A stretch of 14,132 nucleotides of DNA from JALWZX01 sp964506905. Lineage in GTDB: Bacteria; Patescibacteriota; WWE3; 2-01-FULL-39-13. The notes under the pieces are model-generated. The model searched no databases, was not told the DNA's origin, and worked only from the letters and a program-made list of their open reading frames with translations. The stretch lies in assembly GCA_964506905.1 (NCBI GenBank), contig CAZDNW010000070.1:1-14132 (forward strand), in the 5' to 3' direction. This document shows positions 7,602 to 13,226 of the stretch, in pieces. The number at the start of each line of letters is the position of its first letter. Position 1 is the stretch's first letter. A program made the position numbers and the translations under genes.

Positions 7602-8303
7602 CTAATTACCCATTACGTCTTTTAGATTTTCAAGACATTCTGCCTTTTTATCAGTGGGTAAAGTATCACATAGTTTCTCGGCATCAAGATCTTTTAGTAT
7701 GTCTTTTTCTGTATAATCAGTGTCCTGCACTTTAAACATATCTTTGTAATTATCCATCATTTCCTCAATGCTCGTAAATTCAATATCACTCGGTACCTTA
7801 AACAATTTTGAATTAACCTTCCACTTCGAACAGGTGTACTTATCATCGTTTTCCAACGCACTTGAAGGATCTTCTTCGCTAATAAAATCTGATTCCGCCA
7901 TGTAATCATTAGTTTCATCATCTTTTATTTCATTTAAGTTTGCCTTTGTACCTTTGTTGCTATCGCTACGCCATGTATATAACCAATCACCATCCATTAA
8001 TGAATATATTTTAACTGATTGTCCGTTGTAATTAGCCGTTACTTCAGAATACACTTTCTTTTTACCATCTGTATACACGACTCCAGTTGCAACACCATTA
8101 TCTTCCTCTGATTTGAACTCACATTTTAATGCCTTTCCCTTTATCATCATGCTATCGCTAATATCACGGGCATTCGATTTGTCACTTATACCTTTTTTTG
8201 CAACATCACTCGTCTTTTGCAAAGGATTGCCTTTTACATAAAATAATCCACCAACTGTTAGTACGGCAACAGCAACCGCTACAGGAATAACAAATTTATT
8301 CAT
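7602..8303 (-). CDS. Exported/anchored four-cysteine protein, function unknown
   Basis: A 233-residue protein with an N-terminal hydrophobic segment (about 4-22) after Met-Asn-Lys, so a signal anchor or signal peptide; no lipobox cysteine follows it. The mature part is hydrophilic and acidic. Residues about 57-112 alternate in a beta-strand-like pattern (GVVYTDGKKKVYSEV, then VKIYSLMDGDWLYTW), as in LolA-like or DUF4412-like carrier sheets, but I cannot confirm a family. Four cysteines are present: C61, C158, and a close pair C212 and C223 in a charged C-terminal helix, so one or two disulfides are plausible. It is convergent with the CcdA-thioredoxin gene and downstream of argS (108-base gap). 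No Shine-Dalgarno sequence is seen; a TATAGT lies only three bases before the ATG. Confidence 0.85.
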   Translation of the reverse strand: MNKFVIPVAVAVAVLTVGGLFYVKGNPLQKTSDVAKKGISDKSNARDISDSMMIKGKALKCEFKSEEDNGVATGVVYTDGKKKVYSEVTANYNGQSVKIYSLMDGDWLYTWRSDSNKGTKANLNEIKDDETNDYMAESDFISEEDPSSALENDDKYTCSKWKVNSKLFKVPSDIEFTSIEEMMDNYKDMFKVQDTDYTEKDILKDLDAEKLCDTLPTDKKAECLENLKDVMGN

Positions 8304-8320
8304 AATACTATAACCGCAAA

Positions 8321-8346
8321 AATTTCTTCAAAAATCTAAAGAAATT
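8321..8346. repeat. Inverted repeat upstream of the four-Cys protein
   Basis: AATTTCTT (8321-8328) and AAGAAATT (8339-8346) form 8-bp perfect arms around a 10-base loop, 18-43 bases upstream of the start at 8303. It could be an operator or a weak argS-side hairpin. AT-rich arms of this size also arise by chance. Confidence 0.3.
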
Positions 8347-8411
8347 CTTACATAACTACTTTTACTAATATACTACAATACCATAAATCATGAACTTATG
8401 TGAATAAACTT

Positions 8412-10223
8412 TTACATTTTCTCCACAGTATCAATACCCAAAATATTCAAACCATGTTTGATAATAATGGCTACTGCGTTAACAATATTTAACCTAACCA
8501 ATGCTTGAGTAGAATCTACACCCTCATCTACCAATTTTTGTTTAGCATAATATTGATTAAATAGTTGTGCACACTCATACAAATAAGTAGCTATAGGCGT
8601 TAATTCTAAATCATCAATACTCTTATTTACAACAACTGGATACATCATAATATAACGCATGAGTTCTTTCTCTAAATTGGTAAATTTAGAACCCAATGAT
8701 CTTTGTAATAATTCGGTGGCTTTTGTATCGGCAAATTGCCTGTCATGCATATCTAAACTTAACACCTCTTTTGCATTTTTCAAAACGCTAATACTTCTCA
8801 CATATGTATACTGAATATATGGCCCCGAATTTCCTTTTATATTTAAAATCTCATTCCAATCAAAAACAGTATCTATTCGTCTGCGTCTTTTAAAATCGTT
8901 CCATTTTAATGCACCAACCGCAATTTTCCAAATCTCGTTATCATTTAAATCAGAACTCATTTCTTTCACTCTTACAAATGCTTCATTTAAGACATCATCT
9001 AGCCAAACAACATTGCCTTCACGCGTTGACATTTTACCTTCTTTTAACTTAAACATACCGTGCCATACATGTATTCTTTGACCTTTTGTAAACCACCCAA
9101 GCATTTCTTCAACTTTAAATAACTGTCTAAAATATAGCTTTTGTTCAGCACCTACTTCGTTTATTATGGTTATATCATCACCGTGTTTTTCTTTTCTAAA
9201 TTTGTCGGTAGCTAAATCTCGTGTACTGTATAATGTTGACCCGTCTTTTTTTAAAACCATAAAAGGTGGAAGTTCATCATTGTCAAAAAATACAAGCTTT
9301 GCTCCTTCACTTTCTGTAAGTAAATTTTTATCTTCTAATTCCTTTAGAACTTCTGGAACTTTAGAAATAAAGTATGATTCTCCATAACCCCTACCATCAT
9401 TTTCTGTAAAATAAACACCTAATTTTTTATATGTTTGATCAAATTCTTTTATTGACCATTCGATACATTTTTTCCACAACCTAATTACTTCTTTATCACC
9501 TTGTTCTAATTTGGTAAACCACTCTCTACCCTTATTTTCTAGCTCAGGATTCTTTTTTGCCTCATCGTGAAATTTAATATACAAATCCACGAGTAATTTA
9601 ACAGGTCTTTCTGAGTTCTCAATCTCTTGTTCATTACCCCAGGTCTTAATAGCATATATCAATTTACCGAACTGAGTTCCCCAATCACCTAAATGATTGT
9701 CTCTATATACTGTGTTTCCAACTGTTTCAAGCAAATTGGCGATTGCATGTCCTATTATAGTCGTTCTAAAATGCCCTATTGTAAAAGGTTTCGCAATATT
9801 TGGTGATGAATATTCAACAAGATACTTTTTAGATTTGAAATTGGGGGGGGTTACATCTACACCCTTAGATGAAACCTGCAAGGTTTCTAAAAGTAACATT
9901 TCGTCAGTAAGGTAAACATTTATAAACGCAGGTTTTGCTACATCTATTTTTGAGAATATTTTTACAGAGTCATGTTTTAAATTAAGTAAATCTTGTTCGG
10001 TTTCTTTTAATATTAAACTTGCGTACTCTAATGGGGAATTCACTCTACTTTCTGGATTAGATTTTTTAAAATCTTTAAAAGTTGTTAAAGCTACATTTGT
10101 TGTTAAATCTCCAACACCCTTTTGCGTTGGAATATCCACAGAGAATTTTGCTTTTTCTATACCATATTTTTCAAGTGTTTTATTTAAAATATTTTGAATA
10201 AGTTTTATTTCCTCGAAAATCAT
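8412..10223 (-). CDS. argS: Arginyl-tRNA synthetase
   Basis: A class I synthetase charging tRNA-Arg in the cytoplasm. I choose the ATG at 10223 (603 residues) over an in-frame TTG at 10238, because that TTG overlaps a perfect TATAAT box. The N-terminal Add-1 domain occupies about 1-105. The catalytic core has VEYSSPNIAKPFTIGHFR (about 136-153, HIGH-type IGHF) and the ArgRS form of KMSKS, KMSTREGNVV (from about 397). The segment PPFMVLKKDGSTLYSTRDLA between them is typical of ArgRS. The C-terminal DALR anticodon-binding domain follows, with the usual YIQYTYVRS segment at its entry. Length is normal. A run of eight C residues (plus-strand G at 9843-9850) encodes Thr-Pro-Pro in the linker before the catalytic domain. 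It follows the dehydrogenase gene after 50 bases but probably has its own promoter. Confidence 0.97.
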   Translation of the reverse strand: MIFEEIKLIQNILNKTLEKYGIEKAKFSVDIPTQKGVGDLTTNVALTTFKDFKKSNPESRVNSPLEYASLILKETEQDLLNLKHDSVKIFSKIDVAKPAFINVYLTDEMLLLETLQVSSKGVDVTPPNFKSKKYLVEYSSPNIAKPFTIGHFRTTIIGHAIANLLETVGNTVYRDNHLGDWGTQFGKLIYAIKTWGNEQEIENSERPVKLLVDLYIKFHDEAKKNPELENKGREWFTKLEQGDKEVIRLWKKCIEWSIKEFDQTYKKLGVYFTENDGRGYGESYFISKVPEVLKELEDKNLLTESEGAKLVFFDNDELPPFMVLKKDGSTLYSTRDLATDKFRKEKHGDDITIINEVGAEQKLYFRQLFKVEEMLGWFTKGQRIHVWHGMFKLKEGKMSTREGNVVWLDDVLNEAFVRVKEMSSDLNDNEIWKIAVGALKWNDFKRRRRIDTVFDWNEILNIKGNSGPYIQYTYVRSISVLKNAKEVLSLDMHDRQFADTKATELLQRSLGSKFTNLEKELMRYIMMYPVVVNKSIDDLELTPIATYLYECAQLFNQYYAKQKLVDEGVDSTQALVRLNIVNAVAIIIKHGLNILGIDTVEKM

Positions 10224-10229
10224 AATTGC

Positions 10230-10235
10230 ATTATA
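10230..10235 (-). promoter_or_regulatory. Candidate -10 box of argS
   Basis: A perfect TATAAT on the minus strand ends exactly six bases before the ATG at 10223, the spacing seen at 1582 and 12471. The -35 region is unrecognisable (GTGCGT at 17 bases). No Shine-Dalgarno sequence is possible in so short a leader. It argues for the ATG and against the upstream TTG. Confidence 0.5.
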
Positions 10236-10273
10236 CAAGAGAGATAGAAAACACGCACCATTTATATATTAAA

Positions 10274-10981
10274 TTAATAATCAATTCTAATATCATTTAT
10301 CCAAATGTTTGGAGGTTGTTTTAGTATATACGCAACAACATCAGCTAAATCAGATGGATTTATAAAATTATCGGTAATTATATTTTCACCTGCTTTTTCA
10401 AATAATTTTGTATTTGTTCCACCTTGATATATTCCAGTAACTCTTACATTAGTATCTTTTAAATCTACTCTTAATACATCTGTGAAACCACGAACACCAT
10501 ATTTACTTGCTGAATAAACTGATTGACCGGGTTGTACAGTAACTCCTGATTTTGAAGAAATATTAATTATAGCAGCTTCATCTCTATCCATAAGCGTGTC
10601 TATAAACAATCTAGTCATATGAATTAGTGCAGATAAGTTTGTATTGATAACCCTATTTATGGTTTTACTATCTATTTCGTAAAAGGGTTGTAACTTTTGC
10701 CAAACACCAGCATTATTAATTAATACATCAACATGTTTGAAATCGGACAAAATGTTAAAAGCGGTATCTTCTAATTTAGAAGTATCTGTTATATCAACCG
10801 CATAAATTTTAACATCAACAGCTCCATAATCTTTACATTCTTTGGCAACTTCATTTAATTTTTCTTCGTGTAACGAAATTAATGCTAGCTTTGCCTTTTC
10901 TTTGGATAATCTTAGTGCAATCTCTTTTCCTATACCACTACCAGCACCTGTAATTACAATTACTTTTTTTTGTAAATTCAT
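10274..10981 (-). CDS. Short-chain dehydrogenase/reductase (classical SDR)
   Basis: A 235-residue NAD(P)-dependent oxidoreductase of the classical SDR type; the substrate cannot be inferred. The Rossmann cofactor motif is TGAGSGIGK (11-19), NNAG is at 89-92, the catalytic serine lies in NISSKSG (about 140-146), and the YxxxK pair is Y156-K160 (YSASK). After the second half of the fold, GIYQGGTNT (about 183-191) takes the place of the usual PGxxxT segment. The position after beta-2 is SLHEEKL, with no clear acidic NAD selector or Arg NADP selector, so cofactor preference stays open. Length fits the minimal SDR core. It lies upstream of argS on the same strand and downstream of the 59-residue Cys-rich gene (27-base gap). 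Confidence 0.93.
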   Translation of the reverse strand: MNLQKKVIVITGAGSGIGKEIALRLSKEKAKLALISLHEEKLNEVAKECKDYGAVDVKIYAVDITDTSKLEDTAFNILSDFKHVDVLINNAGVWQKLQPFYEIDSKTINRVINTNLSALIHMTRLFIDTLMDRDEAAIINISSKSGVTVQPGQSVYSASKYGVRGFTDVLRVDLKDTNVRVTGIYQGGTNTKLFEKAGENIITDNFINPSDLADVVAYILKQPPNIWINDIRIDY

Positions 10982-11008
10982 AAATATAAGTTAACTATTC
11001 AACTAAAT

Positions 11009-11188
11009 TTAATGAGCAATTTTTGTTACAGACCCACAACCAAAGGGTACATGACAAGTCTTTTCTACATCTGGACCTGGCATACAATTAACATATTCAG
11101 GACATGTAAATATTCTTAATGCAATAATGCTCGCAACAACTGCAAATATAACAACTAATGCTAGCACTAACTTTGATGACTTTTCCAT
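11009..11188 (-). CDS. Small single-span membrane protein with four extracytoplasmic cysteines
   Basis: A 59-residue ORF from the ATG at 11188 to a TAA at 11009. After MEKSSK comes one hydrophobic helix (about 7-27, LVLALVVIFAVVASIIALRIF), then a 31-residue tail with four cysteines: C29, C35, C45 and C51, in the pattern Cx5Cx9Cx5C, including NCMPGPD and CHVPFGCGS. The tail should face outside and could hold two disulfides or a metal. Tails of this CMPGP...C..P..C type are, from memory, recurrent in small bacterial proteins of unknown function. It sits 27 bases upstream of the dehydrogenase and 62 bases downstream of the MFS gene, all on minus, so it may share a transcript. Coding is supported by the helix-plus-ordered-Cys layout; function is unknown. 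Confidence 0.75.
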   Translation of the reverse strand: MEKSSKLVLALVVIFAVVASIIALRIFTCPEYVNCMPGPDVEKTCHVPFGCGSVTKIAH

Positions 11189-11250
11189 AATTGGTATAAA
11201 CTAAACACTACTAAATTTAGTATATCATCTAAATTTGCAAGTTCATTTAT

Positions 11251-11817
11251 TCACAATACTTTTCTATTTAAATGGTAAATATATATTGCACTTGAAAAAC
11301 AAAGCAAACTCATAACAACAAACAGAAAATTAAACCCAAGCAATGTAACTAATATTCCCCCAACAAATGCACCAATTGCTGCGGTAAAATAATACATTGA
11401 TTCCCAAGCACCCCATTGAATACCTTCTTTCTTTTTATCTAAATGCTTAGAATAAACAGCATCAAAAGCCGGCGAATAAACTGCTTCACCAATTCCTATT
11501 AAAGCTTGTACGAAAAATAAATAATATATAGAATGTACACCAATATAAAGTAAAAACCCTATTCCCATAATCACATACCCTAAAACAATTATTAACTCGT
11601 TTTCTTTTATTTTATCGCTGTATCTTCCAGAAATTAGTGTAGTAATACCGGCAAAAAACGCAAAGATAGCACCTGCAATACTTGCATCTAATAAATCTCC
11701 GCCTACATCTTTAACAAATAACGCATAAATCGGGCCAAGCATAGCACCAGCCATTAAAACCATTGAATTAGTAACTAAGAGAATTTTTATCGCTTTGTTA
11801 AAAGGCAGAAGTTGCAT
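11251..11817 (-). CDS. Half-length MFS transporter (six helices)
   Basis: A 188-residue membrane protein equal to the N-terminal half of a major facilitator. Six hydrophobic segments can be drawn at about 11-34, 45-64, 75-94, 97-115, 140-161 and 164-182. The loop between helices 2 and 3 carries a motif-A-like SGRYSDKIKENE (63-74), and helix 4 continues into GIGEAVYSPAFDA (108-120), as in drug/H+ antiporter-type MFS. Typical MFS proteins have about 400 residues and 12 helices. The stop here follows a natural charged end (YHLNRKVL), and no second half follows in any frame: the next gene downstream is the unrelated 59-residue protein. It is either a genuine half transporter acting as a dimer or an old truncation. 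It starts 16 bases after the 66-residue gene, so they are probably co-transcribed. Confidence 0.82.
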   Translation of the reverse strand: MQLLPFNKAIKILLVTNSMVLMAGAMLGPIYALFVKDVGGDLLDASIAGAIFAFFAGITTLISGRYSDKIKENELIIVLGYVIMGIGFLLYIGVHSIYYLFFVQALIGIGEAVYSPAFDAVYSKHLDKKKEGIQWGAWESMYYFTAAIGAFVGGILVTLLGFNFLFVVMSLLCFSSAIYIYHLNRKVL

Positions 11818-11823
11818 CTATTA

Positions 11824-11835
11824 AATGATATCATT
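11824..11835. repeat. 12-bp perfect palindrome AATGATATCATT
   Basis: A self-complementary 12-mer in the 16-base gap between the stop of the 66-residue gene and the start of the MFS gene, overlapping the stop codon. It could be a protein-binding site, but short AT-rich palindromes are expected by chance. Confidence 0.25.
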
Positions 11836-12034
11836 ATTTTTTTATTTGGTCGTATACAAAAAATACTATAAACAAAATTAAACCAATAAATGCAAATAAA
11901 TATCCTAGCGGAATTAAGAAGAATGGTTCGTGCAACATTCCGTTTTCGTCTACATATGATCCAATTAAATTATATATAATTGCACTTACAAATCCGCCTG
12001 TTACAAAAATTGTTGGATAAATGTATTTGTTCAT
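11834..12034 (-). CDS. Small two-helix membrane protein, DUF3955-like
   Basis: A 66-residue protein with two transmembrane helices (about 5-24 and 39-62) joined by a polar loop, NLIGSYVDENGMLHEPFFLI. The GSYVDENG...EPFFLIP segment with a following aliphatic helix is how I remember DUF3955 members, small membrane proteins of unknown role; a profile search is needed to confirm. The protein ends with a short positive tail (YDQIKK). It starts at the ATG at 12034 and is followed after 16 bases by the half-MFS gene, so the two are probably one operon and may act together. A TATATT about 14 bases upstream is the only promoter-like element, with no good -35 partner. Confidence 0.75.
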   Translation of the reverse strand: MNKYIYPTIFVTGGFVSAIIYNLIGSYVDENGMLHEPFFLIPLGYLFAFIGLILFIVFFVYDQIKK

Positions 12035-12069
12035 GAATGTGGTAACGAAATATAACTAATAGCGTCACA

Positions 12070-12285
12070 CTAGTCGCCAAGCAGTTCATACAATTTGGGA
12101 TAAATTACATTATTTGCATCTTTAAGATAATGAGGATCAATTATGTCGTGTGGGTAATTATAATTTTTATCAAATTCAAATGTTATAACATTTGCTCCGT
12201 GAGACTTCCATAAATCAATTAATTCATAAACAGTTTTGTTATTGATAGTTGTGTCTGCCCCGTTTGTAACAGCAATATCAAACTT
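12070..12285 (-). pseudogene. 3' remnant of an alpha/beta hydrolase gene
   Basis: From 12285 the minus strand reads 71 open codons to a TAG at 12070-12072, with no ATG, GTG or TTG start near its beginning and an in-frame TAA just before it. The product begins KFDIAVTNGADTTINNKTVY and contains FDKNYNYPHDIIDP near residues 42-55, then YPKLYELLGD at the end. This matches the C-terminal quarter of an alpha/beta hydrolase: a strand leading to the acid residue (NGAD), a helix, then the loop with the catalytic histidine (PHDIIDP). The nucleophile-serine half is missing; its place is taken by the 58-residue gene ending at 12295. The intact reading frame and conserved acid/His suggest a recent truncation by deletion or rearrangement. 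Confidence 0.7.
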
Positions 12286-12294
12286 TTATAATAT

Positions 12295-12471
12295 TTAATT
12301 ATTTTTTTTCTTTTTATCTCTTTTAACGTCTTTTGTTATATCATTTTGGGATTTATATAACCCACCTGTAATAACTTCTTTTTTAGAAAGTTCACCAGCA
12401 TCACCTTTATGCTTGTATCCACTATATCTTAACATTCCTAGGCGTTGAAGTATTTCTATTAGTTTATTCAT
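12295..12471 (-). CDS. Small basic protein of 58 residues, function unknown
   Basis: An ORF from the ATG at 12471 to a TAA at 12295. It begins MNKLIEILQRLGMLRYSGYK, an amphipathic helix ending in Arg/Tyr/Lys, passes through a middle part with GELSKKEVITGGLYKSQNDI, and ends in a highly basic tail (KDVKRDKKKKNN). No cysteine or transmembrane helix is present, so it is probably cytoplasmic and might bind nucleic acid or membrane (inference). The LGMLR...ITGGLY layout reminds me of small uncharacterised proteins in Candidate Phyla Radiation genomes. Support for a real gene comes from a good promoter whose -10 box ends six bases before the ATG, as at 1582. It abuts the hydrolase remnant, which begins ten bases downstream of its stop. 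Confidence 0.7.
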   Translation of the reverse strand: MNKLIEILQRLGMLRYSGYKHKGDAGELSKKEVITGGLYKSQNDITKDVKRDKKKKNN

Positions 12472-12477
12472 AGACTA

Positions 12478-12506
12478 ATTGTAACCTTACATAAAAACTA
12501 GTTCAA
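12478..12506 (-). promoter_or_regulatory. Promoter of the 58-residue gene, leaderless type
   Basis: On minus, TTGAAC (12501-12506), a 17-base spacer and TACAAT (12478-12483) match consensus at 4/6 and 5/6 positions. Six bases separate the -10 box from the ATG at 12471, leaving no room for a ribosome-binding site. The geometry is identical to the promoter at 1547-1575. Confidence 0.6.
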
Positions 12507-12556
12507 TGGCTTTTAATCACGCTATTCAAATAATACAAATACATAATTAAAGAATG

Positions 12557-12584
12557 TTGCACTTAAAGCTCAAGATGATAAAAT
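12557..12584 (+). promoter_or_regulatory. Candidate mscL promoter
   Basis: TTGCAC (12557-12562), 16 bases, then TAAAAT (12579-12584; 5/6). Start of transcription would fall about 20-25 bases before the mscL ATG. A second possibility is TTACCA (12584-12589) with TATTAT (12608-12613). Neither is compelling. Confidence 0.3.
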
Positions 12585-12614
12585 TACCATAATAATTAGT
12601 TTGTAAATATTATT

Positions 12615-12926
12615 ATGAAACAAACAATTCAAGAATTTTTTGAGTTTATTAGAGAACAAGGAGTAGTTACCCTTGCTATTGGTTTTATATTAGGCGGTGC
12701 AGTAACAAAAGTAGTAAACTCACTGGTGCAAGATATAATTAATCCAATTATTGGACCAATTTTAGGTGTGGCTGGTGGTTTGGAAACAGCTGTCATTCAT
12801 TTCGGTAACATAAACATTTTGATTGGTAACTTTATAAGTGCATTAATTGATTTTATTATAATAGCCCTCGTTGTTTACTTTGGCGTAAAAATATTAAAAT
12901 TAGACAAAATAGATAAAAAGAAATAG
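12615..12926 (+). CDS. mscL: Large-conductance mechanosensitive channel, short form
   Basis: Forms a homopentameric inner-membrane pore that opens under high membrane tension to release solutes during hypo-osmotic shock. The 103 residues hold the N-terminal amphipathic helix (about 1-13, with FFEFIREQG), the pore-lining first helix VVTLAIGFILGGAVTKVVNS (17-36) with its small-residue pattern, the conserved LVQDIINPIIGPILG (37-51), a short external loop, and the second helix (about 72-94). The family usually has about 120-150 residues; here the external loop is short and the C-terminal bundle is reduced to a basic tail (LDKIDKKK). A solo gene on plus, in a 143-base gap after the 58-residue gene and convergent with tRNA-Ser. 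No clear Shine-Dalgarno sequence is seen. Confidence 0.93.
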   Translation: MKQTIQEFFEFIREQGVVTLAIGFILGGAVTKVVNSLVQDIINPIIGPILGVAGGLETAVIHFGNINILIGNFISALIDFIIIALVVYFGVKILKLDKIDKKK

Positions 12927-13039
12927 CCTAAATAAAAGAAAAGTTGAAAACAAAAATTTCCATTATGTATCAAAATCATAAAATAATGAGAATCTGCAAA
13001 TGGATGTCCTATTATTATTTCATTTATCAAATTAAATTA
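12927..13039. other. Intergenic gap, mscL to tRNA-Ser
   Basis: The 113 AT-rich bases between the mscL stop and the tRNA 3' end hold no ORF that I can support. Loose AAATAAT/ATTATTT repeats could fold, but no convincing terminator is seen. Confidence 0.5.
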
Positions 13040-13127
13040 TGGCGGAGGGAGGGGGATTCGAACCCCCGTGTGGTTTCCCACGCGTCGCTTTCCAAGCGAG
13101 CCGATTAGGCCACTCTCGCATCCCTCC
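13040..13127 (-). tRNA. tRNA-Ser (GGA anticodon), CCA encoded
   Basis: The minus strand folds as an 88-base class II tRNA. The acceptor stem GGAGGGA (5' end at 13127) pairs with TCCCTCC, followed by discriminator G and an encoded CCA at 13042-13040. The anticodon loop TTGGAAA gives GGA, reading UCC and UCU serine codons. A long variable arm (about CGTGG-GAAA-CCACA) is the hallmark of tRNA-Ser, and the T arm is GGGGG-TTCGAAT-CCCCC. The outermost anticodon-stem pair (27-43) seems to be a C-C mismatch. Positions 36-38 are A-A-A, the core sequence MiaA needs, so this tRNA could be a substrate of the MiaA/MiaB pair encoded in this window; whether it is modified is not shown. A TATAAT lies ten bases before the 5' end. 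Confidence 0.97.
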
Positions 13128-13137
13128 AAATTAACAC

Positions 13138-13143
13138 ATTATA
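13138..13143 (-). promoter_or_regulatory. Candidate -10 box of tRNA-Ser
   Basis: A perfect TATAAT on minus lies ten bases before the mature 5' end of the tRNA. No good -35 is found at 16-18 bases. A 10-bp palindrome, GTAATATTAC (13149-13158), stands just upstream. Confidence 0.45.
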
Positions 13144-13173
13144 CTTCTGTAATATTACACGACTATAGAACAC

Positions 13174-13202
13174 TTGCCAAGAATTCCATCTAGTACTAAA
13201 TT
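13174..13202 (+). promoter_or_regulatory. Promoter of the PepSY-like protein gene
   Basis: TTGCCA (13174-13179; 5/6), 17 bases, then TAAATT (13197-13202; 4/6). Transcription should start near 13209, just before the Shine-Dalgarno sequence, giving a leader of about 18 bases. Confidence 0.4.
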
Positions 13203-13210
13203 TATTTTAA

Positions 13211-13222
13211 AAGGAGGTGATT
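13211..13222 (+). promoter_or_regulatory. Full-length Shine-Dalgarno sequence
   Basis: AAGGAGGTGATT is complementary over 12 bases to the usual 3' end of bacterial 16S rRNA. GGAGG ends nine bases before the ATG at 13227. It fixes the start, and no other gene in the window has anything comparable. Confidence 0.9.
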
Positions 13223-13226
13223 AACA

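Noticed and set aside
10224..10238. TTG start adding five residues to ArgRS
   Set aside because: The codons overlap a perfect TATAAT box, and the ATG at 10223 starts a normal ArgRS.
12950..13040. AAATAAT ... ATTATTT arms as a tRNA-Ser terminator
   Set aside because: Arms are short, AT-only and far apart; no GC clamp or clear T tract in the right place.
13040..13127. tRNA-Ser as an integration (att) site
   Set aside because: No integrase, no repeated tRNA 3' end and no foreign cargo can be seen nearby.
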